Origin: Enterobacteriaceae bacterium UBA2655
GTDB taxonomy: Bacteria; Pseudomonadota; Gammaproteobacteria; Enterobacterales; Enterobacteriaceae
Length of the DNA: 64,000 nt
Assembly (NCBI GenBank): GCA_002359495.1
Contig: DENB01000057.1
Coordinates: forward strand, 1-64,000
Direction of reading: 5' to 3'
The notes under the pieces are model-generated. The model saw only the letters and a list, made by a program, of their open reading frames with translations. It did no database searches and was not told the origin of the DNA. This document shows positions 52,729-62,249 of this stretch, piece after piece; the stretch's first letter is position 1; the number at the start of each line of letters is the position of its first letter. The position numbers and the translations under genes are program-made.

Positions 52729-54051
52729 TTATTGATGCTGCTGGCCGGTATTTGGCTCGTTCTCTTTGTTCGGATCTTTTCTCTCGACGGTCGAGAGACC
52801 CTTACGCAGCTTTTGAACCTGATCCGCCGTCACCGCCGGCGCCTGGTTGCCCCAGCTGCCGCGCACAAAGGTCAGCAGATCGGCGACCTGCTGGTCATTC
52901 AGACGCCAGGCGAAGTCCGGCATCGTCAGACCCGTCACGGCCTCTTTCGTCACTGCCATCTTGCCGCCACGCAGCACGATACTGATCAGCGAAGAGGGAT
53001 CGTCACTCAGCACCGCGCTGTTATGCGCCAGCGCCGGGAACGTTTTCGCATAGCCTTTGCCGTCGATGCGGTGGCAGGCTGAGCAATTGTCCATATACTC
53101 CTGCGCGCCAGGATGGCTCATATCGCCTTTTATCAGCGCCGCCGTGGTTTTATCATCCACAGCTGGCGTTGTTTTACCCGGTTCGGACGCTTTCAGTGAT
53201 TTCAGATAGGTTGCCATCGCTTTCAGGTCGGCATCGCTGAGATGCTGAGTGCTGTGTTCGATCACATCCGTCATCGAGCCAAAAGCGGCGGCGGTATCGG
53301 TACGTCCGCTTCGCAGGAAGGCGACGATCTCTTGCGGTTGCCAGTTGCCGAGGCCATCTTTCAGGTTCCCGGTGAGATCCGGCGCGTGCCATCCTTCCAG
53401 CGTGCCGCCAGTCAGGTAAACGCCATCTTTTTGATCCAGCGCCTTCTCCTGAAAAGCGATGCCGCGCGGCGTATGGCAGGTGCCGCAGTGCTCAAGACCC
53501 TGCACCAGATAAGCGCCACGATTCCATTCGTCGCTCTGGCTGCTGTCTGGCTGGAAGATCTTATCGTCGTGAAAAATCAGGTTCCAGGCCGCCAGCGGCC
53601 AGCGCATATTGAGCGGCCAGGGAATATCGCTGTCGCGGTTAGGCTGCGTGACCGGCTTCACCTGCTTCATGAAATAGTCATACAGGGCGTGCATGTCTGC
53701 ATCATTGATTTTGGCGAAAGCGGTATAGGGCATTGCCGGATAAAGGTGATGGCCATCTTTCGCTACCCCTTCGCGCAACGCTTTCGCAAAGTCAGCATAA
53801 CTGTATTCGCCAATGCCGGTTGTTTTGTCGGGCGTGATATTGGTACTGTAAATCGCTCCCACCGGCGTTGACATCTTCAGCCCGCCGCTAAAAGGTTGAG
53901 CGCCTGCCGCCGTATGACAGGCTACGCAGTCGCCGGCCGTTGCCAGATATTGCCCTTTGCTGATGTTATCGCTGCCGTCTGCGGCATGGCCAGCCAGCGG
54001 CAACAGCGCCAGAGATAACAAAGGGATAAAGTTTTTTAAACGCATGTTCAT
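52729..54051 (-). CDS. Gluconate 2-dehydrogenase type cytochrome c subunit
   Basis: The 440-residue protein has a signal peptide (cleavage after GHA-ADG, about residue 24) and three haem-binding motifs: CVACH (42-46), CGTCH (189-193) and CSACH (323-327). This triheme pattern is that of cytochrome subunits of membrane gluconate, sorbitol and alcohol dehydrogenases, which pass electrons to ubiquinone. The family often has a C-terminal membrane anchor; the tail here is short and polar, so anchoring may rely on the partner proteins. Third gene of the operon, 16 bases after the flavoprotein gene, with an AGGGAAGAG site. Confidence 0.9.
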   Translation of the reverse strand: MNMRLKNFIPLLSLALLPLAGHAADGSDNISKGQYLATAGDCVACHTAAGAQPFSGGLKMSTPVGAIYSTNITPDKTTGIGEYSYADFAKALREGVAKDGHHLYPAMPYTAFAKINDADMHALYDYFMKQVKPVTQPNRDSDIPWPLNMRWPLAAWNLIFHDDKIFQPDSSQSDEWNRGAYLVQGLEHCGTCHTPRGIAFQEKALDQKDGVYLTGGTLEGWHAPDLTGNLKDGLGNWQPQEIVAFLRSGRTDTAAAFGSMTDVIEHSTQHLSDADLKAMATYLKSLKASEPGKTTPAVDDKTTAALIKGDMSHPGAQEYMDNCSACHRIDGKGYAKTFPALAHNSAVLSDDPSSLISIVLRGGKMAVTKEAVTGLTMPDFAWRLNDQQVADLLTFVRGSWGNQAPAVTADQVQKLRKGLSTVERKDPNKENEPNTGQQHQ

Positions 54052-54067
54052 TCTCTTCCCTTTTCTG

Positions 54068-55843
54068 TTATGCCTGAACCAGCGGTCCGGGGTTTGCCAG
54101 GTACTGCGTACGAATCGCATGCGCGGCGAAGAGCGCCGTCGCGCCTACGATGCCGGTCGGGTTGTACGCCAGATTCTGCGGGAAACAACAAGCCCCCAGC
54201 ACGAACAAATTCGGCACATCCCAACTCTGCAGATATTTGTTCACCACGCTGTTTTTCGGGTTGTCGCCCATCACCGCGCCGCCGGTGGTGTGGGTGGACT
54301 GATAGGGACGCACATCGTAATGCGCTTTCATGCTCTTAAAGCCCATTTCATAAGTCTTCGGCCCGATCTGCTTTGTAATCTCTTCAACTTTCGTGCCGAC
54401 AAAGTTCGTCATTTTCAGCTCATTTTCCTGCCAGTCGAATGTCATGCGCAGCAGCGGCTGACCATGAATATCCTTATAGGTGGGATCCAGATCGAGATAA
54501 CACTGTTTGTAAGGCATCACGGAGCCGGAGGATCCGACAGCCATGGTATGCAGATAAGAGTCTTTGATGGCCTGTTTCCAGCCGGAACCCCATTTAGGCG
54601 CATGGCCCGAGATGCCCAGCTGCTGAATCGGCCGCCCGCCGGTAATAGTGGCGGAAATCGTCGCGCCGCCGACGAAACCCAGAGCGGAGTGGTCGAAGTT
54701 TTCAGCGTTAAAATTGTCGATAAACATTCCGGTGGCGCCGGTCGCGGCAAACGGATTAAACCGCGTCTCCTGATCAAAAAAGAGTTTTGCACCGCCGGTC
54801 ATCTGGTAAGCATAATTACGGCCCACCACCCCTTCGCCTGTAACTGGATCGTAAGGCTTGCCGATTTTCGACAGTAACAGCAGCCGCACGTTATGTAACT
54901 GGAAAGCGCTCAGTACGACCAGGCTTGCGGGTTGTTCGACTTCCTGGCCGTTAGCGTCGATGTAAGTGACGCCGGTGGCTTTCTTTCCGGTTGAGTCGGT
55001 ATTAACCCGCAGCACATGCGCCTGTGTGCGTAGTTCAAAGTTTTTGTACTGATAGAGCGCCGGCAGTACGCTGGCCTGCGGGGAGGCTTTGGAATAGTTG
55101 TAACAGCCGAAGCGTTCGCAAAATCCACAATAGTTACATACGCCTAATTGCACGCCGTAAGGGTTGGTATAAGGTTCGGAACAGTTGGCCGCAGGAACCG
55201 GAAAGGGATCATAGCCCAGCGCTTTAGCCGCTTTGCTGAACAGAATGCCCGAATATTGCTGCTTGAGCGCCCGGGTCGGGTAGGGATTGCTACGCGGCGC
55301 TTCGAATGGATTGCCTCCGGCTACTTTTTCGCCGTTGAGATTTCCGGCCTGGCCCGCAGCGCCGCAAATCTTCTCGAATTTATCGAAATAAGGCTCCATC
55401 TCTTCATAAGTGAAGGGATAATCCTGTACGGTCATATCCGCCGGAATAAAATTGGCGCCGTACTTTTCGATGACCGTGCTGCGCATTTTGAGGTCCGCTT
55501 CCAGCGGACGCCACAGCATTCCGTTCCAGTGTACGCCTGCGCCGCCTACGCCATCCCCAGGCAAAAAGGAGCCGAAGCGGCGGTAAGGCAAAGCCGTTTC
55601 GCCGGCGGTATGACGTACGGTAACGGTTTCTTTAGACGCGTTCTGGAACAGTTTAAGGCGTACGCCATAGGTCAGTTCATCAACGATACGCGGATAGGCA
55701 AAATCAGGATAAGTATCGCGCTGTTCGCCGCGCTCCAGCGCCAGAATGTTTAGTCCGGTATCGGCAAGCTCCATCGCCATCAGCGAGCCTGTCCAGCCAA
55801 AGCCCACGATAACCACATCGACCGGATCTTTTTTTATCGCCAT
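54068..55843 (-). CDS. GMC-type FAD-dependent dehydrogenase, gluconate 2-dehydrogenase large subunit
   Basis: The 591-residue flavoprotein begins with an FAD Rossmann motif, VVIVGFGWTGSLMAMELAD, and belongs to the GMC oxidoreductases acting with a cytochrome c and a small subunit: GVHWNGMLWRPLE, FCERFGCYNYSKASPQ and the late HTTGGAVMGDN with the catalytic His region. It has no signal peptide of its own and should be co-exported with the Tat-signal small subunit, as known for this family. It oxidises gluconate or a related acid sugar to the 2-keto acid in the periplasm. Start two bases after the small subunit stop. Confidence 0.9.
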   Translation of the reverse strand: MAIKKDPVDVVIVGFGWTGSLMAMELADTGLNILALERGEQRDTYPDFAYPRIVDELTYGVRLKLFQNASKETVTVRHTAGETALPYRRFGSFLPGDGVGGAGVHWNGMLWRPLEADLKMRSTVIEKYGANFIPADMTVQDYPFTYEEMEPYFDKFEKICGAAGQAGNLNGEKVAGGNPFEAPRSNPYPTRALKQQYSGILFSKAAKALGYDPFPVPAANCSEPYTNPYGVQLGVCNYCGFCERFGCYNYSKASPQASVLPALYQYKNFELRTQAHVLRVNTDSTGKKATGVTYIDANGQEVEQPASLVVLSAFQLHNVRLLLLSKIGKPYDPVTGEGVVGRNYAYQMTGGAKLFFDQETRFNPFAATGATGMFIDNFNAENFDHSALGFVGGATISATITGGRPIQQLGISGHAPKWGSGWKQAIKDSYLHTMAVGSSGSVMPYKQCYLDLDPTYKDIHGQPLLRMTFDWQENELKMTNFVGTKVEEITKQIGPKTYEMGFKSMKAHYDVRPYQSTHTTGGAVMGDNPKNSVVNKYLQSWDVPNLFVLGACCFPQNLAYNPTGIVGATALFAAHAIRTQYLANPGPLVQA

Positions 55844-55845
55844 GA

Positions 55846-56577
55846 TTAAACGCTCCTTTTCCCTGAGATACTGACCGGCCCTAATGGATAAGCCTTGTTG
55901 GGGTTATCCATCACTTGCTGATAGTCGGCGCGGGCGCCGGGAAAACCGATCAGTTTCCACGAAGCGAGAGTCTGGTTACCGCCATGCATCGGATCGGCGA
56001 GATAACCCTCTTTGGCGTTATCCAGCAATTGTTCGAAAAATAACTTTCCGGGAACAGCTTCAAACGTGAGTTTGCCCGTTTCAAGCTGATGCAGAATCTC
56101 TTCCTGCTGTTCGTGGCCGAGATCGGCAAAGACTTGATGAAATTGCTGCTGGCAGTGATCGTTAATGGCTTTAATACCGCGGCGATAGGTTTCGCGCGGC
56201 ACAAGATTTGACTGGTAGCCCAGTTCCGGCGCGGCGTTGGCAAAGGGAGCCTGCATATACCACAGCTGGCCATGCCCGTAAGGAAGTTCCATCTGTTTAT
56301 CAATAAAAACCGGCACGCCTTCGCTGACAGCGCCGGGACCATTATTGTCGGCGGGAATCAATCGATCGGTGGCCGCCAAAATAAAGCGCCACTCTTCGTT
56401 ATTGAAAAAGGAGGGGACATAGTGTTCTGAAACGCCAGCCGCTTTTGTATTCGTCTCTGCTGCAAGCGTGTTAACAGGAGCGATGCTGCCGCCAACGACT
56501 GACAGAGGGATAAGCGACAAGGTTTTTTGCAAAAAGCGCCGCCGCGAGGGGTTATCCCCGTTATGTTTTTTACTCAT
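55846..56577 (-). CDS. Gluconate 2-dehydrogenase subunit 3 (Tat-exported small subunit)
   Basis: The 243-residue protein has a twin-arginine signal (SRRRFLQKTLSLIPLSVVGG) and the subunit 3 features NNEEWRFILAATDRLIPAD and GVPVFIDKQMELPYG. It carries the complex across the membrane. First gene of the three-gene operon. I use ATG 56577 with GGAAGA; an upstream in-frame ATG lacks support. Confidence 0.9.
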   Translation of the reverse strand: MSKKHNGDNPSRRRFLQKTLSLIPLSVVGGSIAPVNTLAAETNTKAAGVSEHYVPSFFNNEEWRFILAATDRLIPADNNGPGAVSEGVPVFIDKQMELPYGHGQLWYMQAPFANAAPELGYQSNLVPRETYRRGIKAINDHCQQQFHQVFADLGHEQQEEILHQLETGKLTFEAVPGKLFFEQLLDNAKEGYLADPMHGGNQTLASWKLIGFPGARADYQQVMDNPNKAYPLGPVSISGKRSV

Positions 56578-57099
56578 ATTGTCTTCCGGTTGGTGTTTGC
56601 CAAATTTCACGCTCAACAGGCATTCCTGGCTCTATGATAAGCGTGCTAATAATTATTTAAGTAATGAACGCGATGTTAAAATAATCTTTTTTATTGCATA
56701 GAAAGGTGTTTTGTTTGTTAAATTTTGTAAACATAAAGTTATGTTATCAGTAACAATTGAGTCGCATTTGTCATCATGTTGTTGTTTTTTATGTTTTTAA
56801 TAGCTTAGTGAATTTAAAGGAGGGATTTTGGTGAATTGATAACATTTGATTAAATTACAGGCGGTCTGTTTTCTGCTGCAGTTAACGATAAAGCTGTTAT
56901 ACACATTGGTACTGACAACCAAAGCTGACAGATTGACATCGGGAAGAATTAACGGGCAGAACGCTGAACGAAGTCAGCGGAACTACAGAGCCCTGGCTGC
57001 ACGAAGATAGCAGCGAATGACTTTATGGATTGAGTTGATGCGTTTCCCATCTTTTGGTCTGCAGTAAGGTGCAATTTCCTCTGCCATTTAACCCTGTCG
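56578..57099. other. AT-rich promoter region of the gluconate dehydrogenase operon
   Basis: The 56617-56900 part is very AT-rich and should hold the operon promoter. CGCTGA (56962-56967) and TCAGCG (56974-56979) form a small hairpin further on. No gene is seen. Confidence 0.4.
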
Positions 57100-57720
57100 A
57101 TTGTTTTCAGAGCGTGGGTAACCGATATCTTTCAGCAAAAGCATCGCCGCATTACCGTAACGGCGACTCTGCTTGCCAGCGGCATTTTTGGCGGCGCCTA
57201 TATTATGATCACCTGGTTGCCGACCTATTTGCGCATGGAGCTGGGGTTACCGGTAGTGTCAATGTCCGGATACTTAGCGGTAAATATTCTGGGCTCGCTG
57301 GTCGGCCCCTTTATTTATGGTCGGCTGAGCGACAAATTTGGCCGCTGGAGAACCATTATTCTCTTTTTGCTGTGTCAAATCGCTGTGGTCAGTATCTATA
57401 TGTTTGAAGATATCAGCCTTGATATTACGCTGGGGCTCGGCTTCCTGCTGGGGGCGCTGCAGGGCGGCCTGGCGTCAGGTTTAACGCCTGCCTTCTCTGA
57501 ACTTTATCCCACGCAGATCCGCGGCAGCGGCGCGGGATTCTGCGCCAGTTTCGGACGCGGATTCGGCTCCTTAATGCCCGCGCTGGTAGGCATCGTCTCA
57601 AGCCATATCGCGCTGGGTTACGCTATGGGCGCCCTGGCAATTACTTGCTACTGCGTAGCTATCATGGCGGCACTATGCCTGCCCAACGCAACGGGTGTGG
57701 ATCTGGCACAGGTGGAATGA
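57100..57720 (+). pseudogene. Truncated MFS transporter (C-terminal half)
   Basis: From about 57100 the frame reads DIFQQKHRRITVTATLLASG, then IMITWLPTYLRMELGLPVVS, GRLSDKFGRWRTI and GLTPAFSELYPTQIRGSGAG, ending normally at 57720. This is the second half of a sialate/aromatic-acid type major facilitator. The first six helices and the start are absent, and the sequence before 57100 is unrelated. An internal ATG at 57205 could not yield a working transporter. Confidence 0.8.
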
Positions 57721-57847
57721 GTGATTGATGACAGCTTCTGTAATTGCAGGAGCTGTCTTTTCTGATAAAACCCTACTTCTTTTCATCCCTTCCCTTCCTG
57801 CATGCACCAGAGATCCAACCCTGGCTTAATGAATAAGCAGGTAGGGA

Positions 57848-58008
57848 TTTTCACACTTTTAGACATCCAAACCTTTAATCACAAAAGCTCACAAGAGAGT
57901 GTGAATCAATATGAATTCACTATGCATTTTAAAATCATCGACTTAAATAGTTGCTAGTACTAATTATTAGTGTGAAAACTGTGATCTTGCTCATCTATTT
58001 GTGAAAGC
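57848..58008. promoter_or_regulatory. Cluster of GTGAA/TTCAC boxes before the tetronate operon
   Basis: TTTTCACAC (57848-57856) and GTGTGAAAA (57970-57978) are exact inverted copies 113 bases apart. Further related boxes are GTGTGAAT (57899-57906) and TGTGAAAG (58000-58007). Such spacing suits a DeoR-type regulator binding several boxes, with the regulator encoded in the operon. The gap 57721-58056 holds no gene. Confidence 0.55.
57980..57995. promoter_or_regulatory. CRP-like site
   Basis: TGTGATCTTGCTCATC has the TGTGA-N6-TCA core of a cAMP-CRP site, 62 bases before the kinase start. It sits between the GTGAA boxes, consistent with catabolite control. Confidence 0.5.
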
Positions 58009-58056
58009 TTTTTGTTCAAAATGTCTCACATCTTCACAACGATACTGGATCGAATA

Positions 58057-59313
58057 ATGGCACCTAAACTGGGCATTATTGCTGATGATTTTACAGGCGC
58101 GACAGACATCGCCAGTTTTATGGCGAAAGCGGGCTGGCAGGTTATTCAGCTCAACGGCATTCCCGAAATCTATGACGACTATGCTGATGTCGATGCCATC
58201 GTTATTTCGCTGAAAAGTCGCTCCTGTTCTGCTTACGAGGCTGTTACACAGAGTCGTCACGCGGCTGAGTGGTTACAGGCACGCGGTTGCCAACGACTCT
58301 ACTTTAAATATTGTTCCACCTTTGATTCGACAGCGTCCGGAAATATCGGTCCGGTGACCGATTTACTCTTAGAGAAAACAGGCGCGTCGATGGCCGTGTT
58401 GTGTCCGGCGTTGCCCGTCAATGGCCGCACCGTGATACACGGGTATTTATTCGTCAATGGCCAACTCCTTAACGAATCCGGCATGCAGAACCATCCTCTT
58501 ACCCCCATGACCGATGCCAATTTAATCCGGGTGATGGAACAGCAAGCATCAGGTGAATGCGGGCTGGTATCACTGAGCGCTGTTCGCGCAGGCAAAGAGG
58601 CGATTCAAACGCAGCTGGCGATGTTGAAACAGGTTGGAAAACGCTACGCAGTGATTGATGCGATGACGGATGAGGATCTTCGCGCACTTGCCGCTGCTTT
58701 GCCGGAGGATGTGCTGTTGACGGGAGGGTCGGGCCTTGCGGGAGCGATCGCTGCGCTGTATCCCGTTCAACACGCGAACGACGCCTGTGGCATTCCCCTG
58801 CGAACCGGGGGCTGCGTATTGCTCGCGGGGAGTTGTTCTACCATGACTAACAAACAGGTCTCACGCTATCGCCAGCAGGCACCCGCTGTCGCGATTGATG
58901 TCGCACGCGCCGTTGATGATAGCGAAGCCTATATTGAAGAGCTGGTTAGCTGGTACCAGAAGCAGTCCGGTCCATTGGCGCCGCTGTATTATGCCACTCG
59001 CTCTGCTGAGGAGGTTAAAGCGATGCAGCTGCGCTATGGCGCAGAGGTGGTCGGTAAGGCGATTGAGCAGTTGTTGGCTTCACTGGCGGTGCGTTTGTAT
59101 CAGCTGGGCGTAAATAAAATCATCGCCGCTGGGGGAGAGACATCAAGTCTGCTGGTGCAGCGCCTGCATGTTTCAGGATTTGCCATTGGTGACGTTATCG
59201 CACCCGGCGTGCCCTGGGTTAAAGATATGCGCCGCCCACTCTGGCTGGCGTTGAAGTCAGGCAATTTTGGGGATGAAAATTTCTTTTCTAAAGCTCAGGA
59301 GACGTTTGCATGA
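58057..59313 (+). CDS. otnK: 3-oxo-tetronate kinase OtnK (DUF1537)
   Basis: The 418-residue protein has the DUF1537 start LGIIADDFTGATDIASFM and the late nucleotide segment IIAAGGETSSLLVQRL; length fits the enterobacterial OtnK. It phosphorylates a 3-oxo-tetronate at C4. I take the ATG at 58057; an earlier ATG at 58012 would add 15 unusual residues. The otnC start overlaps its stop by four bases. Confidence 0.9.
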   Translation: MAPKLGIIADDFTGATDIASFMAKAGWQVIQLNGIPEIYDDYADVDAIVISLKSRSCSAYEAVTQSRHAAEWLQARGCQRLYFKYCSTFDSTASGNIGPVTDLLLEKTGASMAVLCPALPVNGRTVIHGYLFVNGQLLNESGMQNHPLTPMTDANLIRVMEQQASGECGLVSLSAVRAGKEAIQTQLAMLKQVGKRYAVIDAMTDEDLRALAAALPEDVLLTGGSGLAGAIAALYPVQHANDACGIPLRTGGCVLLAGSCSTMTNKQVSRYRQQAPAVAIDVARAVDDSEAYIEELVSWYQKQSGPLAPLYYATRSAEEVKAMQLRYGAEVVGKAIEQLLASLAVRLYQLGVNKIIAAGGETSSLLVQRLHVSGFAIGDVIAPGVPWVKDMRRPLWLALKSGNFGDENFFSKAQETFA

Positions 59314-59966
59314 GTGCGACAGCTTTACGGGAACAAATGGTGGCCTTAGCCCACTCGATGTTTATGCGAGGTTACAGCAGTGGCGGGGCAGGAAACTTAA
59401 GTTCTCGCCTGCCAGATGGCGGTTTTTTGGTCACGCCGACCAATTCAAGCTTCGGATCTCTGGACCCGGCAACGCTGAGTGAACTGGATGCGCAGGGAAA
59501 CTGGGTATCTGGAGAGAAGCCGTCTAAAGAGTCGTTGATGCATCTGGCCTTTTATCGGCAGCGCCCGGATATCGGCGGCGTGGTGCATCTTCATTCCCCT
59601 TCGTTAACGGCGCTGTCGTGTCTGCCAGGGTTGGATCCTGAAGATTGCTTGCCACCCATCACGCCATACTTTGTGATGCGAGTGGGGAAGCTGACCCTGA
59701 TCCCCTATTTGCGTCCCGGGCATCCCGGTCTGGCCGATGAGGTCGCTAAACGGGCACCCCACTACAATGCTATGTTGCTGGCCAATCATGGTCCTGTCAT
59801 TGGCGGCGCCAATCTCAGAGAGGCTGTCTTTAATGCTGAAGAACTGGAAGATACTGCGCGCCTGTGGTTTACCCTGCGGCCATACGGCATGGTGCTGTTG
59901 AGTGAAGAACAGGTGGCGGAGTTACACGCCGTTTATAACGCCAAAAAAGCCCAGTCAGTCTCTTAA
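59310..59966 (+). CDS. otnC: 3-oxo-tetronate 4-phosphate decarboxylase OtnC
   Basis: The 218-residue class II aldolase-like protein has GGAGNLSSRL, PSKESLMHLAFYRQRPD, VVHLHSP (zinc His pair) and MLLANHGPVIGG (third His). In the known tetronate pathway it decarboxylates the kinase product to dihydroxyacetone phosphate. It is translationally coupled to otnK. Confidence 0.9.
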   Translation: MSATALREQMVALAHSMFMRGYSSGGAGNLSSRLPDGGFLVTPTNSSFGSLDPATLSELDAQGNWVSGEKPSKESLMHLAFYRQRPDIGGVVHLHSPSLTALSCLPGLDPEDCLPPITPYFVMRVGKLTLIPYLRPGHPGLADEVAKRAPHYNAMLLANHGPVIGGANLREAVFNAEELEDTARLWFTLRPYGMVLLSEEQVAELHAVYNAKKAQSVS

Positions 59967-59976
59967 GGAATAGTGG

Positions 59977-60780
59977 ATGCTGCCTGATGAACGCCGCGTT
60001 TTTATTTACAGCTACCTGCACCAGAATGCTCATGCGGCCATTGCTGATTTGGTGAAACTCCTCGACGTTTCACATATGACTATCCGTCGTGATCTAAAAG
60101 AGATGGAGAATGAAGGTAAAGTCACGTTGATTAGCGGTGGCGCCAGGCTCAATCAGGCGCTCATTCAGGAGTTGCCTTATATTGAAAAAGCGATGCTCCA
60201 TCACTCAGTAAAACGTAATATCGGTAAAGTGGCCGAGCGTTTGATTGAGGCAGGTAACGTTATTTATCTGGACGCAGGCACCACTACTTATGAAATTGCT
60301 CGGGTGGTCGCCAGTAAATTAAAAAAAATCACCGTGATAACAAATGATTTTACTATCGCTGATTTTTTAATGTCTGCGCCACACATTGATTTATTTCATA
60401 CTGGCGGTCAGGTGGATATGCGTAATCGTTCATCAGTGGGGCACGGCGCTGCTCAATTTATACGACAGCATAATATCGATGTGGCATTTATCAGCTCCAG
60501 TTCCTGGGATGCTGTACGCGGCATCTCCACGCCTGATGAGGGGAAAATGCTGGTGAAACAGGCTGTGCTGGCAGCCTCTCGCCGTAAAGTTTTAGTCTCT
60601 GATAGCAGTAAATATGGCAAATATGGCATGTTTCATATTTGCCCATTAAATGAAGTGGACGACATAATATGTGATAACCAACTGCCCACTGACGCCGTCC
60701 CTAAACTACAAGAATTAAATTTGCGCCTACACCCTGTCTCTTCTGCGGTTGTTGATCAGGAGAAAAACGATGTGACGTAA
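59977..60780 (+). CDS. DeoR-family regulator of the tetronate operon
   Basis: The 267-residue regulator has a winged helix (IADLVKLLDVSHMTIRRDL) and a DeoR sugar-phosphate sensor domain (IYLDAGTTTYEIA, VITNDFTIADFL, VLVSDSSKYGKYGMF). It matches YgbI, which accompanies the E. coli otn genes. It lies ten bases after otnC. The GTGAA boxes before otnK are its likely sites; the effector would be an acid-sugar phosphate. Confidence 0.87.
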   Translation: MLPDERRVFIYSYLHQNAHAAIADLVKLLDVSHMTIRRDLKEMENEGKVTLISGGARLNQALIQELPYIEKAMLHHSVKRNIGKVAERLIEAGNVIYLDAGTTTYEIARVVASKLKKITVITNDFTIADFLMSAPHIDLFHTGGQVDMRNRSSVGHGAAQFIRQHNIDVAFISSSSWDAVRGISTPDEGKMLVKQAVLAASRRKVLVSDSSKYGKYGMFHICPLNEVDDIICDNQLPTDAVPKLQELNLRLHPVSSAVVDQEKNDVT

Positions 60781-60865
60781 ATAAGCGGTACCCTGCAAGC
60801 GTGTTACTTACGTTAAAAACAATACAAATATAAGGCATGCCGACTGAGGCATGTCCGGAGGTCAT

Positions 60866-62221
60866 ATGCACTTTGAAATAAGTCAGTTTATTGCGTTATT
60901 TTGCGCTATAGCCTTGCTCATTATTTTAATCAGCAAATTTAAGTTTCATCCCTTTCTTGCATTAATTATTACCGCCGGTTTTTTAGGGATCGCCGCAGGA
61001 TTATCACCGGCGCAAGCTATAAAAAGTTTTGAGAAGGGCTTTGGCGGGGTACTCGGTTCTACCGGTTTGGTGGTCGGGCTGGGTACTATGCTTGGAGGAT
61101 TGATGCTGGAGTCCGGCGCCGCCGATAAAATCGCTAACACCTTTATTCGTCTGGGTTCAGTTCGCATGATCCCGCTCACCATTTGCATAGCCGCTTTAAT
61201 CATCGGCCTGCCACATCTTTTTGACGTGAGTTTCGTCATGCTGGTTCCGCTGGTTTACGCCATCGCACGCCGCACCCGTAGCCAGTTGATGCGCATCGGC
61301 ATTCCACTGGCTGCTGGGCTTTATATTGCTCATGGCTTGATGTTGCCGCATCCTTCTCCTACCCTGGCGATGACCACTTATGGTGCCGATGCCGGTCTCT
61401 GCATGCTGTTTGGCATCTTGCTGGCGCTGCCGATGATTGTATTGTGCGGCCCCTTCTTTACCCGCTGGGCACTAAAAGTTTTCCCGGATCTCAACCGCCA
61501 GGATTTTGCAAAGCAGGATGCGCGTCCGGAAACCCCGGAACAGACTTCTGCCTACACACCGTCATTTGCGCTGTCGATGTTAACCATCCTGCTGCCACCG
61601 ATCCTGATGATGCTGAAGACGCTGGCAAAGGGGCACCTGGAGGCAGAAAGCACCGCTGCTGTTCTACTCAATACCGTAGGTGACCCTATTGTTTCGCTGT
61701 TAATCGCCGTGCTGTTTGCCATCTGGGCGCTAGGTATTAAAAGCGGCATAAATATGGCGCAACTGCAAAAAATCCTCGGCAAATGCCTTGGCCCCTGCGC
61801 GGCCATCATCTTAATACTGGGTGCCGGTGGCGGATTGAAAGAGATGCTGCTCGCCACTAACGTCAGTCAATTGATTGCTGATTCGGCGCTGCACTGGAAT
61901 ATCTCGCCGCTGGTGCTTGCCTGGCTGGTAGCCGCGTTGATTCGTGTTGCCATTGGCTCCGCTACCGTTGCGGTGGTGACAACAGCAGGGATTGTGGCGC
62001 CGTTAGCAGCGCACAGCGGCGTCAATCTGGAGTTGCTGGTGCTGGCAACCAGCACCGGTGGGCTGATGCTGTCTCATGTTAATGATTCAGGGTTCTGGCT
62101 GTTTAAGGAGTATTTCCATCTCACCGTTGCTGAAACGCTGAAAAGCTGGACGCTGCTGGTGTCATTCATCTCGTTGCTGGGACTGATTTTTGTGCTTCTG
62201 CTCAACACTTTCGTTGGGTAA
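60866..62221 (+). CDS. GntP-family acid-sugar transporter
   Basis: The 451-residue protein has about twelve membrane helices and the GntP features FHPFLALIITAGFLGIAAG, LPHLFDVSFVMLVPLVYA, GLMLPHPSPTLAMTTYGAD and VNDSGFWLFKEYF. It should import a tetronate or gluconate-like acid with protons, as YgbN is assumed to do. ATG 60866 follows GGAGG; an ATG five codons earlier would contain that site. Confidence 0.9.
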   Translation: MHFEISQFIALFCAIALLIILISKFKFHPFLALIITAGFLGIAAGLSPAQAIKSFEKGFGGVLGSTGLVVGLGTMLGGLMLESGAADKIANTFIRLGSVRMIPLTICIAALIIGLPHLFDVSFVMLVPLVYAIARRTRSQLMRIGIPLAAGLYIAHGLMLPHPSPTLAMTTYGADAGLCMLFGILLALPMIVLCGPFFTRWALKVFPDLNRQDFAKQDARPETPEQTSAYTPSFALSMLTILLPPILMMLKTLAKGHLEAESTAAVLLNTVGDPIVSLLIAVLFAIWALGIKSGINMAQLQKILGKCLGPCAAIILILGAGGGLKEMLLATNVSQLIADSALHWNISPLVLAWLVAALIRVAIGSATVAVVTTAGIVAPLAAHSGVNLELLVLATSTGGLMLSHVNDSGFWLFKEYFHLTVAETLKSWTLLVSFISLLGLIFVLLLNTFVG

Positions 62222-62249
62222 TGCTGGCTTATTTTCTTGAGGTTATGTC

